From: an uncultured Granulosicoccaceae bacterium
Lineage (GTDB): Bacteria > Pseudomonadota > Gammaproteobacteria > Granulosicoccales > Granulosicoccaceae
Assembly: GCA_938003855.1 (NCBI GenBank)
Contig: CALKXD010000119.1
Location: forward strand, 1 to 40,239
Length of the DNA stretch: 40,239 nt
Direction: 5' to 3'
Shown piece after piece: positions 7,766-15,765 of this stretch. The first letter of the stretch is position 1. Each line of letters starts with the position of its first letter. Below the pieces are notes generated by a model. It ran no database searches and was not told the origin of the DNA. It saw only the letters and a program-made list of their open reading frames with translations. The position numbers and the translations under genes were made by a program.

Positions 7766-8365
7766 ATGTTTCAACGCCCCGTTTTTCTCGACAACCCCCT
7801 GAAAAACCAATGGTACGCGCTGCGCCACGGCCAGAGTAGCGCCAACGTCGCAGGTCTGATAATCAGCGATCCGGCTATCGGCACCAAAGACTACGGCTTG
7901 ACTAAAGCAGGCCGCCGCCAGGTCACCGAATCGCTGTCGCAACAGACCATGCTTGATTCACGGACACTGATCTACAGCTCTGACTTTCTTCGCACTGTTC
8001 ACACCGCCACTATCGCCTCGAGTGAGATCGGCACCAGCACAGAGATTGTCCACACCGCTTTACTGCGCGAACGAAACTTCGGTGACTGGGAAGCCAGCGC
8101 ATCCGACAACTATCAAAAAGTCTGGCAGCACGACTACCTCGATGCCAGCCACACGCATGAACAGGTCGAGTCAGTACACTCGGTGGCGGCACGCGCAACT
8201 TCACTGATTGAAACACTCGAGGCGAATTACTCGGGCGAGGTGTTTTTGCTGGTCTCGCACGGAGACACTCTGCAGATTCTGGAATGCGTGTTCCGCGATC
8301 TGCCGCTAACGCATCACCGCGATCTGACACCGCTTGAAACCGCAGAAATCCGCCGCCTCGGCTGA
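7766..8365 (+). CDS. Histidine phosphatase family protein
   Basis: 199 residues of the 2H-phosphatase (phosphoglycerate mutase-like) superfamily. It shows the catalytic RHGQS at residues 20-24, with His21 as phospho-acceptor, the YSSDFLRT arginine, a glutamate in LLRERNFGDWE, and the second histidine in VSHGDT. Such enzymes dephosphorylate small phosphoesters or sugar phosphates; the substrate cannot be read from sequence. I chose ATG 7766, because AGGAAG lies five bases upstream; an ATG twelve codons earlier has no such signal. It has a Trp-Tyr-Ala-Leu-Arg-His context typical of a bacterial, cytoplasmic member. Divergent from the 566-aa gene, convergent with the M19 gene. Confidence 0.85.
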   Translation: MFQRPVFLDNPLKNQWYALRHGQSSANVAGLIISDPAIGTKDYGLTKAGRRQVTESLSQQTMLDSRTLIYSSDFLRTVHTATIASSEIGTSTEIVHTALLRERNFGDWEASASDNYQKVWQHDYLDASHTHEQVESVHSVAARATSLIETLEANYSGEVFLLVSHGDTLQILECVFRDLPLTHHRDLTPLETAEIRRLG

Positions 8366-8505
8366 GCAAAGTTGCCAAGGACAACCCCTGCTCCAGTTAA
8401 TTCAGCACTGAATTTAAATAGTCGCCGACGGGCCACGACCACCACAGAACCGGGCAGCCAATTGTTACCGCCAGCGCTGCATAACGACACCGCACGGCAG
8501 TACCA

Positions 8506-9489
8506 TTACGCAGGTACAAAATTGTCACGATAAAATCGCAACCAGTTGCCGCCCATGATCAAATCGGTATCGGCGTCACTAAAGCCGACCTGCCGCATGC
8601 CCTTGGCCAGGTTTGGCATATCGCGGTTATCCGTAAACCACTGGGGTTGTGGCGGGAATCCCGCGTTATCCTTGCTGCCTTCTCCGTAGTCGATCTCCTT
8701 ACTCCATCGACCCACCCGCATCCATTCGACCACCGAATCCGGCTGGTCCTGACACAAGTCAGAGCCGATCCCGATGTTCTGCACGCCAATAAGGTCTGCG
8801 GTTCGCGCCACCATTTCGCAAAAATCCGTCAGCGTGCAGTTGCTGCCACCGTGTAAGTGGTGCGGATACAGGCTAAAACCGAGCATGCCTCCGCTCTCAG
8901 CCAAAGCCTTCAGCACCTCATTTGACTTGTTGCGCAGAGCCGGCTGCCAGAAGTGCGGGTTCGCATGTGTGATCGCAATCGGGCGCTCTGACAGGTTTAT
9001 CGCCTCCAGTGTCGACCGCTCGGCCGAATGCGACATATCGATCACCAGTCCCACACGGTTCATTTCTTTGATGACCTGTTTGCCCATGCGAGTAATACCG
9101 GGGTCTTCTGCCTCGTAGCAGCCTGTCGCCAGTAAAGACTGGTTGTTATAGGAAAGCTGCATAAACCGGGCACCCAGGGCATGGACGATCTCAACCAACC
9201 CGATGTCGTCTTCGATCGGCGAGGGATTCTGAAAGCCGAAGAAGATCGCCGTGCGGCTGGTTTGCCGGGCTACATCAACATCACTGGCCCAGCGCCCCTG
9301 AAAGATCAGATCCGGGTATTGCTCAAACCAGCGATTCCACTGTTCGATATTCAACACCATCTCGCGAAAGTTTTCGTGATAGGCAATCGTCACATGCACA
9401 GCGTCGACGTTACCTTCACGCATCTGCCGGAAGATTTTGTCTGACCAGTTGGCGTATTGCAGATTATCAATAATTGGTGCTTTGCTCAT
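8506..9489 (-). CDS. Peptidase M19 (membrane dipeptidase-like) protein
   Basis: 327 residues, with the M19 TIM-barrel pattern: FFGFQNPSPIEDDIGLVE, QLSYNNQSLLATGCYE, VIDMSHSAERST, ITHANPHFW, NIGIGSDLCQD and a final MGGNWLRF. M19 enzymes are zinc dipeptidases, but the usual N-terminal metal-binding H-x-D is absent; the corresponding segment reads IDNLQYANW. From memory the closest named relative is the PA5396 type of Pseudomonas aeruginosa, encoded beside dimethylglycine-catabolism genes and also lacking this motif. The natural substrate may therefore not be a dipeptide. No signal peptide. The start has only a weak upstream purine stretch. It is divergent from RNase J. Confidence 0.85.
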   Translation of the reverse strand: MSKAPIIDNLQYANWSDKIFRQMREGNVDAVHVTIAYHENFREMVLNIEQWNRWFEQYPDLIFQGRWASDVDVARQTSRTAIFFGFQNPSPIEDDIGLVEIVHALGARFMQLSYNNQSLLATGCYEAEDPGITRMGKQVIKEMNRVGLVIDMSHSAERSTLEAINLSERPIAITHANPHFWQPALRNKSNEVLKALAESGGMLGFSLYPHHLHGGSNCTLTDFCEMVARTADLIGVQNIGIGSDLCQDQPDSVVEWMRVGRWSKEIDYGEGSKDNAGFPPQPQWFTDNRDMPNLAKGMRQVGFSDADTDLIMGGNWLRFYRDNFVPA

Positions 9490-9758
9490 TTCACCGCTCT
9501 ATTCGGATGTTTTTCTGTTGAAGTGCTACCCTTTCAGGGATTATTCAAACCTATAGGCCGGCTTTCCCTGCAATCAGTATAAACAAGCCGCTCTCCCGAC
9601 AGGCAGCAATTGACGACAATCACACGGCCACAGCGAGCAAAGCAGATGCAACATCCAGCATTACGTTGTAGCATGCCGCGAAAGCTTCGAATTGCGGTTG
9701 TCTCGCCCACCACGACCGATGTATCTCACCTCTGAATTTCACTCCAACACAGTAATTT

Positions 9759-11138
9759 ATGACACCAGCATCAGACGATCTATGGTTTTTGCCTCTCGGC
9801 GGTTGTGGAGAGATTGGGATGAATTTCAACGTGTATGGCCACGATGGAAAGTGGCTAATCGTCGACTGCGGACTCACTTTCTCTGATGCCCCGGACGCTG
9901 AATCCCCGGCTAAACCGCTATCCGGCAACCATCGCAACGTGCAAATGGCTGATCCGCAATTCATCACCGAGCGCATCGACGATATCGCGGCGCTGATCAT
10001 TACGCACGCCCATGAGGATCACATCGGCGCGGTGCAATACCTGTGGCCACAGCTAAAATGCCCGATCTACACCACCGCCTTCACCGGTCAGATCCTAAGC
10101 CGCAAGCTCTCCGAGACTGGCTTTCACGCCGACGTACCCATCCATATTGTCGGTCAGTCAGACACCGTGCAGATCGGACCGTTTTCGGTCGAGTGGATCG
10201 GTATGACACACTCTGTACCGGAGCCGTGCAGCCTGCTTATCACGACGCCTGCCGGCAAGGTACTGCACTCCGGTGACTGGAAACTCGACAGTACGCCGGT
10301 CGTCGGTAAGCCATTTGACCAGAAACGCTGCGAAGCACTTGGCAATGAAAGCATCGATGCCATTATCTGCGACTCCACCAATGCTACCGTCGAAGACAAA
10401 ACCCCTTCAGAGGCCGAGCTCTACCCCGGACTCAAACAGATTATCGAAAACGCCACCGGACGCGTTGTGGTGACCTGCTTTGGCAGCAACCTGGCACGCG
10501 TAGCAACGCTGGCCAGAATCGCCGACGAAACCGATCGACATCTAGGCCTGCTAGGACGGTCAATGATTAACATGGTCAGCGCCGGTCGCGCTACCGGCCT
10601 GCTGCCGGTAGATGGCGTCAGTGTCGACCCATCGCACCTCGGTTATCTGCCACCGGAAACCGTGTTGCTATTGGCGACCGGAAGTCAGGGCGAGCCAAAA
10701 ACCGCCCTCAATCGCTTGAGCCAGAATTCGTTTCGCGATATGCACCTGCAGCCCGGCGACACTGTGATATTCAGCTCGCGGGTTATCCCCGGTAATGAAA
10801 CCAGCGTTGAAGCTATCATTGCCAGACTCGAATCTATCGGCTGCGAAGTATTCACCGAGCGCAATGCCGCGTTGCCGATCCACGCCTCCGGCCACCCGTC
10901 CGCCTCCGAACTGCGCACCTACTACGACTGGATCAAACCGGACATGCTGATCCCGGTTCATGGTGAGCCACACCACATGCAGGCCAACGCACAGATTGCG
11001 GCAGAAGCCGGTATACCGCATCAGTTGCATGGCGAAAATGGTGATCTGTTTGTCATTGCACCGCAAAAGGAAATCAGGCGCAGTGCCTTCCACGCCGGGA
11101 GACTTGCCCTGCAAGGCACCAAACTGGTTCCGGTCTGA
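9759..11138 (+). CDS. Ribonuclease J-type beta-CASP metallo-beta-lactamase
   Basis: 459 residues. The metallo-beta-lactamase core begins with PLGGCGEIGMN and contains the zinc motif HAHEDH (83-88), TMTHSVPEP, a conserved HSGDWK, and the beta-CASP signatures TGSQGEP, HASGHPS and PVHGEP. This is the RNase J class: 5'-3' exonuclease and endonuclease of mRNA decay and rRNA maturation. Classical RNase J is about 550 residues; this form lacks most of the extra C-terminal domain. RNase J is not the usual main nuclease of gammaproteobacteria, which use RNase E. The start has no clear Shine-Dalgarno, but the N-terminus fits the family. The MATE gene follows after 6 nt, so they are probably one transcript. 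Confidence 0.85.
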   Translation: MTPASDDLWFLPLGGCGEIGMNFNVYGHDGKWLIVDCGLTFSDAPDAESPAKPLSGNHRNVQMADPQFITERIDDIAALIITHAHEDHIGAVQYLWPQLKCPIYTTAFTGQILSRKLSETGFHADVPIHIVGQSDTVQIGPFSVEWIGMTHSVPEPCSLLITTPAGKVLHSGDWKLDSTPVVGKPFDQKRCEALGNESIDAIICDSTNATVEDKTPSEAELYPGLKQIIENATGRVVVTCFGSNLARVATLARIADETDRHLGLLGRSMINMVSAGRATGLLPVDGVSVDPSHLGYLPPETVLLLATGSQGEPKTALNRLSQNSFRDMHLQPGDTVIFSSRVIPGNETSVEAIIARLESIGCEVFTERNAALPIHASGHPSASELRTYYDWIKPDMLIPVHGEPHHMQANAQIAAEAGIPHQLHGENGDLFVIAPQKEIRRSAFHAGRLALQGTKLVPV

Positions 11139-11144
11139 CCACTA

Positions 11145-12491
11145 ATGGCTACCACACATCGCGACTTAACCACCGGATCTATTTATCACCACCTGATCAC
11201 TCTCTCTATTCCCGCTGCCATGGGAATGATTTTCAACACGCTCTATAATCTGACTGATTTCTGGTTTGCCGGTATGCTCTCGGATAAAGCACTTGCCGGT
11301 GTGTCGATTGCCGGCAGTGTGTTTTTTCTGGTGATATCCCTCGGTGCCGGCATGCAGAATGGCACCACCGCCATCATTGCCAATGAAGTCGGCAAAGGCA
11401 AAGTGAAAGACGCAAAATACTGGCTCGACCAGTCCGCTGGACTCGGTGTTGTGGTATCGATCATGTCGATGATCATCGGCCTGCTGATCTCTGAATCACT
11501 GATACGCTTTCTAGGGGCCGAACCCGACGTAGCGCCAATCGCACAGCGATACATCAATATCGTATTTATCGGAAACTTTGCCTTTGTTATTTCTGCTGTG
11601 GCGGCCGGCGCACTGATGGCACTGGGTGACACCAAGTCAAACCGAAACGCACTGATGATCGGCTTTTTTGCCAACTTTGCCCTCAATCCATTGCTTACTT
11701 TTACCCTGGGACTGGGGGTGGCCGGACTGGCACTGTCAACGGTTTTGATAAAACTGTTCACCGGCCTGTACCTGCTGCATGTACTAAAGAAAAATCTCGG
11801 CAGCTGGTGCCGGCCCGGGTTCGACTTCGGCTACTGGATGGATCTGCTGCGGCAAGTCGTTCCGGCCAGCCTCAATATGCTGACAATCATACTCGGCGGA
11901 TTCGTCACTGTGTCTTTTGTGGGGCGCTTCGGCAGCGAGCACATCGCTGGATACGCCATTGGGCTGCGACTAGAGCAAGTACTGCTGCTACCGGCATTAG
12001 GGTTGTTTTCGGCAGTCATGGCACTGGTTGGCCAGAACCATGGCGCTCAGTTGCACGATCGCGTACAGGCGACCTATAAATCTGCCTTGTTGATCGGGCT
12101 TGCGATGGCTATTGTCTCCATTCCGGTAATGGTGTTGTTTTCACCGATCATGATCAGCTTTTTCTCGACCAACGCGAACATCATCGGCACCGGCAGCACC
12201 TATCTGCGAATCGACGCTATCGCATTCTATGGCTATGTTGTGCTGTTCATCGGTGTCGGCAGTCTACAGGCGATCAAGCAGCCCTTGTTTCCGATGTTTC
12301 TCGGGATCGCCCGACAGTTGGTGGTACCCGCCCTGATCAACTACTACCTGATCGTGGTTCTGGGATTGCCAATGGTGACCCTGTTTATCACCATTATCTG
12401 CGTCGTGGTTGTGAGCGCCGTAATTTGCCACTGGTACACCTGGCGGCAGTTGTCGTACAGGCCCGCAGCCGCCGATACCCCGGAAACCTAA
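11145..12491 (+). CDS. MATE family multidrug/toxin efflux transporter
   Basis: 448 residues with about twelve hydrophobic segments in two halves, each half opening with the MATE-type pattern (first helix IPAAMGMIFNTLYNLTDFWFAG; second half VPASLNMLTIILGGFVTVSFVGRFG). MATE proteins export organic cations or toxins by Na+ or H+ antiport in the inner membrane. The substrate cannot be read from the sequence. It starts 6 nt after the RNase J stop, with little Shine-Dalgarno, so translation probably depends on the upstream gene. Its C-terminus is a short hydrophilic tail (SYRPAAADTPET). Confidence 0.88.
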   Translation: MATTHRDLTTGSIYHHLITLSIPAAMGMIFNTLYNLTDFWFAGMLSDKALAGVSIAGSVFFLVISLGAGMQNGTTAIIANEVGKGKVKDAKYWLDQSAGLGVVVSIMSMIIGLLISESLIRFLGAEPDVAPIAQRYINIVFIGNFAFVISAVAAGALMALGDTKSNRNALMIGFFANFALNPLLTFTLGLGVAGLALSTVLIKLFTGLYLLHVLKKNLGSWCRPGFDFGYWMDLLRQVVPASLNMLTIILGGFVTVSFVGRFGSEHIAGYAIGLRLEQVLLLPALGLFSAVMALVGQNHGAQLHDRVQATYKSALLIGLAMAIVSIPVMVLFSPIMISFFSTNANIIGTGSTYLRIDAIAFYGYVVLFIGVGSLQAIKQPLFPMFLGIARQLVVPALINYYLIVVLGLPMVTLFITIICVVVVSAVICHWYTWRQLSYRPAAADTPET

Positions 12492-12591
12492 GATGACATC
12501 ACAAATCTAATACCGATTCATTTATTTTCTATCGTCCTCGCCGTTACTGCGCCTGCAGTTGAAAAACAATAAAAATAAAAGGACGTCGACG

Positions 12592-13941
12592 ATGAAAAAA
12601 CTGTTACTCGCCTTGCCGTTGGTTGCCGGTGCCTCATGGGCCGGATCAACTTACTACGCCGGTACCCAGGCACAGCCCGCTTACCAGAAACTACTGACCG
12701 AACTCAACGCCGCCGCCTCAGAGATGCTGGTGCTGGAAGAGGCCAACTACACCACCGGCTTTACCCAAAGCACGGCTGTCACCAATGTGACCTTCCTCGG
12801 CTTTCCGGACAATGTACTGTTTCAGCTAAAGCATGATATTCAGCATACCCCTATTGGCTCAGACCCGGAGGGGGCACGATTCAGTGCATCCAGTATCAAT
12901 ACCACTCTGGTCAAAGAATCTATCGCCATGGAGGAGCTTCGCCAGATAGTAGCGAGCTTCGATGGCGGCGAGCCGTTCACCTTATACACTGACGTCGGGT
13001 TCACCGGCACGGTGGTGAGTGATTTGCAAATCAGCTCGCTGTCCCTGCAAACCGACGACGGCGAGTTTGCCTTCGACGGTGGTCGCTATGAAGCCACCAG
13101 TATCAACGGCAAAATAGACATCAACGGCCTGATTGGTCAGCTTGCCTACACAGACAATACAGGCAATGCGATCAACGTCGCCGGGTCATCAGCCAACTTC
13201 GACCTGCAGCAGGTAGGCATAGGCGTCTACACCGGTGAGCAGGGAATGACCTTTCCCTCACTCAGTTACACAAGCGAGGTTACCGGCATTGATGTAACGC
13301 TCGAGGACATCGTGTTTGATTCTACCACCAGCCTTACCGGAGACAAACTCAACAGCGAGGGCGGAATATCGATTGCCGCTATCAACTCACCCTTGCCTCT
13401 GAATTCAATCGACTGGGCTATCGCGATGAACGGAATTTCGGTTGACGGGCTGGAGAATTATATCTCCACAATGAACAAACTCATGGACCTGGGCGCCGAA
13501 CAATGGCAAGACCCGGACACGATTGATTCATCCATAACCAGCGCCTACAAAGGCTTGATATCCCCGGGAGCTGAGTTTACCAACAAACTGATTCTGACCA
13601 ACGATGGCGGAGATGTGATTGGTGACGTCAATGTGTCGTTCCTGGGAGACGGGTCGGCTAACGGCATGGACTCTATGGCAACCTTAGGGGATCTGCTGCA
13701 GGCAATAACCCTGAATATCGAACTCGACGCCGACGCCCCGGCTATCGACCTGACACCGGCAGCAATGCTCATGATGCACCCGATGGCACAGCAGTATATT
13801 TTGAGCGACGGCCAGAAATACACCAGCAACATCAGTGTTGCGAACCTGATGCTCGATGTAAACGGCAATCAACAGCCACTGGAATTCATGCTCGGCGATG
13901 AACTCAACGCGCCTCTCGATTCTGCGATGGCAGACTACTAG
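12592..13941 (+). CDS. DUF945 (YdgA-like) envelope protein
   Basis: 449 residues: an N-terminal signal anchor (KKLLLALPLVAGASWAGSTYYAG), then a long periplasmic region of repeated beta-rich segments typical of DUF945/YdgA proteins. Examples are VTNVTFLGFPDNVLFQLKH and VTGIDVTLEDIVFDSTT. The family function is poorly defined. ATG 12592 is chosen since an AAAAGGA run lies eight to nine bases upstream; an ATG eleven codons earlier would add a basic tail without a ribosome site. The protein is rich in Thr, Ser and Asp and has almost no cysteine, as expected for an exported protein. A Rho-independent terminator follows directly. Confidence 0.8.
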   Translation: MKKLLLALPLVAGASWAGSTYYAGTQAQPAYQKLLTELNAAASEMLVLEEANYTTGFTQSTAVTNVTFLGFPDNVLFQLKHDIQHTPIGSDPEGARFSASSINTTLVKESIAMEELRQIVASFDGGEPFTLYTDVGFTGTVVSDLQISSLSLQTDDGEFAFDGGRYEATSINGKIDINGLIGQLAYTDNTGNAINVAGSSANFDLQQVGIGVYTGEQGMTFPSLSYTSEVTGIDVTLEDIVFDSTTSLTGDKLNSEGGISIAAINSPLPLNSIDWAIAMNGISVDGLENYISTMNKLMDLGAEQWQDPDTIDSSITSAYKGLISPGAEFTNKLILTNDGGDVIGDVNVSFLGDGSANGMDSMATLGDLLQAITLNIELDADAPAIDLTPAAMLMMHPMAQQYILSDGQKYTSNISVANLMLDVNGNQQPLEFMLGDELNAPLDSAMADY

Positions 13942-13956
13942 GCAGTACTGAGAGCA

Positions 13957-13996
13957 ACGGGCAGTGAGTTATGACAACACACTGCCCGTTTGTTTA
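13957..13996 (+). terminator. Rho-independent terminator after the DUF945 gene
   Basis: ACGGGCAGTG (13957-13966) pairs perfectly over 10 bp with CACTGCCCGT (13980-13989), enclosing a 13-nt loop, and is followed by TTTGTTT. It ends the RNase J - MATE - DUF945 direction of transcription 16 nt after the DUF945 stop. Confidence 0.85.
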
Positions 13997-14127
13997 AGCA
14001 GCCAGCCCACCACTAGTCCTCCTTCTACCCGCAAATGCCCCGACCGGTCAGTCCAAACAACGCCGTTGACTGATTGCACCCGCCACTGCCACCACCCTGC
14101 GACGCCCCGTCACGCACCCGTAAATGG
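13997..14127. other. Intergenic spacer between DUF945 and the channel gene
   Basis: Together with the terminator before it and the promoter after it, this is part of a roughly 340-nt gene-free stretch (13942-14278). It is cytosine-rich on the plus strand and holds no open frame with a ribosome site. I see nothing else in it. Confidence 0.4.
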
Positions 14128-14155
14128 TTTGCATGGGAAAAATTTGCCCTATAAT
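14128..14155 (+). promoter_or_regulatory. Sigma70-type promoter for the GluR0-like channel gene
   Basis: A perfect -10 hexamer TATAAT (14150-14155) stands 15-16 nt after TTTGCA/TTGCAT (14128-14134). The spacer GGGAAAAATTTGCCC (14135-14149) is itself an almost perfect palindrome and could bind a repressor. It lies about 125 nt before the start codon, leaving a leader of roughly 115 nt. Confidence 0.6.
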
Positions 14156-14278
14156 AGTGACGATCAGAACCGCCCTTTACTCCCTTGTTGAATGCCAGTG
14201 AGTCCACCGTTAGCACCACCCCTGAAGGCGCGCATCTATTTTAGCTGATCACTGTCAGTTGTGGCCTCCGGAGCCCCG

Positions 14279-15370
14279 ATGAAACGACTTGTACTGTGCA
14301 ATCCCCTGTTGCTGATAGCGCTGTTAACGCTGCTGTTGAACCCGCTGGCATATGCACAGCAATCAAATACAGAGGCACCCGGCACACTGACAGTCGGCAC
14401 CAAACCGGCCCCGCCGTTTGCGATGAAAGATGACGACGGTAAATGGCATGGCATCAGCATTGATCTCATGGAGATCGTCGCCAGCACCCTTAACTACAAC
14501 CTGACTTTCACCGAAAAAAACCTGAGTGAACTCATCAGCGACGTCGAGGACGGTAGGATTGACGCGTCGATCGCGGCAATCAGTGTCACGCCTGAGCGCG
14601 AAAAAGTCATTGATTTTACCCACCAGTATTACGGGTCCGGACTTGCCATTGCAACGCCCGAACAGAATCAGCCCGGTTGGAAAAACATGCTGCTTGCGCT
14701 GGTATCGCCGCACTTTCTGGCCACCATCTTCTTGCTATGCTGCGTGTTGTCCTTTGTCGGGGTGGTGATCTGGCTGCTCGAAGCAAAACGCAACAGCGAT
14801 CAGTTCGGTGACTCGGCCGCACGCGGTATTGGCAATGGATTCTGGTTCGCAGCAGTCACTATGACCACCGTCGGCTACGGCGACAAAGCGCCTGTCACAC
14901 TGCCGGGTCGGGTAGTCTCTGTGGTCTGGATGTTTGCAGCGCTTATCCTTACCGCCTTCTTAACCGCACAACTGACCACCATTTTAACCGCTCAAAGTGC
15001 CACCAATTTGGTCACCGGCGTTAATGACCTCAGGGACGCCAGAGTCGGGAATGTACGCGACTCTGCCTCTCAGCGCTATTTCACAGAGAACGGAATCCGG
15101 GTGACGGGGTTTGACAATATGGATGCGGGACTGCAAGCCGTTGCAGACGGCAAGCTAGACGCCTTCGTGCATGATCAGCCACTGCTGCAGTGGCGATCAA
15201 CACACTCAGAGCAGGCGTTTCTGGTGCTACCGGAAATCTTTGACCCGCAAAGCTACGCCATTGTCGTGGCGCAGGATTCTTCGCTCAGAGAGGATTTAAA
15301 CGTCGCCCTGCTGGAAGTCCTGACAAGCCATGAGTGGATAGCAATCAAAAAACGATATCTCGGCTGGTAG
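14279..15370 (+). CDS. Prokaryotic ionotropic glutamate receptor (GluR0-type) potassium channel
   Basis: 363 residues. After a signal peptide (about 1-26) comes the first half of a periplasmic amino-acid-binding domain (about 33-130, with the conserved Arg107 in VTPERE). A pore module follows: a transmembrane helix (about 145-167), a pore loop with the potassium selectivity filter TVGYGD (197-202), and a second helix (about 210-233). The second half of the binding domain runs 240-363 and includes Asp299 in the FVHDQPLL segment. This split arrangement is that of Synechocystis GluR0, a glutamate-gated K+ channel. ATG 14279 is chosen because GGAG lies five bases upstream; a GTG at 14261 is less likely. 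The ligand cannot be predicted. The gene is apparently monocistronic and converges on 15389-15724. Confidence 0.92.
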   Translation: MKRLVLCNPLLLIALLTLLLNPLAYAQQSNTEAPGTLTVGTKPAPPFAMKDDDGKWHGISIDLMEIVASTLNYNLTFTEKNLSELISDVEDGRIDASIAAISVTPEREKVIDFTHQYYGSGLAIATPEQNQPGWKNMLLALVSPHFLATIFLLCCVLSFVGVVIWLLEAKRNSDQFGDSAARGIGNGFWFAAVTMTTVGYGDKAPVTLPGRVVSVVWMFAALILTAFLTAQLTTILTAQSATNLVTGVNDLRDARVGNVRDSASQRYFTENGIRVTGFDNMDAGLQAVADGKLDAFVHDQPLLQWRSTHSEQAFLVLPEIFDPQSYAIVVAQDSSLREDLNVALLEVLTSHEWIAIKKRYLGW

Positions 15371-15388
15371 AGAACAATCCTGCCACCA

Positions 15389-15724
15389 CTAATGCAGAAT
15401 CTCGCACACAGATTGATCGCGCAGGTCCAGCCGAAAGGTTCGACCACGCTCATTGAGAATCTGCAGAACGTAGGTCTCCTCAACGGTTATGGACTCTATA
15501 AAGACATCCAGTTTATCGTCCTCCATGTCACGGCTGTAATCGACATCATAGACTTTCAGCACCCATAGACTTTCGCCCGTGTCATTGTCGAATGCCTCTA
15601 TATAGCCGCCATTCTGGCCGAGATCGCGCGCTTTCCCCCAAAGTAATGCCTCGTACCGCACATTGCCGATGATGACAGGTTCCGGCCGCGGCGGCTCTCC
15701 TCGCTCTTTTGCCTTTTCACTCAT
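15389..15724 (-). CDS. Conserved hypothetical protein, 111 aa
   Basis: A small soluble protein beginning with a charged, proline-rich stretch (SEKAKERGEPPRPEP) followed by a compact beta-rich domain: VIIGNVRYEALLWGKARD, GGYIEAFDNDTGESLWVLKVYDV and a C-terminal FRLDLRDQSV. The segment AFDNDTGESLWVLKVY resembles a PQQ-type beta-propeller blade, but there is only one, so this is not an enzyme of that class. A purine-rich GGAAA precedes the ATG (15722-15724) at a long spacing. It lies 41 nt after the M35 gene on the same strand and may be co-transcribed. Function unknown. Confidence 0.65.
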   Translation of the reverse strand: MSEKAKERGEPPRPEPVIIGNVRYEALLWGKARDLGQNGGYIEAFDNDTGESLWVLKVYDVDYSRDMEDDKLDVFIESITVEETYVLQILNERGRTFRLDLRDQSVCEILH

Positions 15725-15765
15725 GTATTATTTTTCCAGGGTTAATTGACGCTCGAAGATCATAA

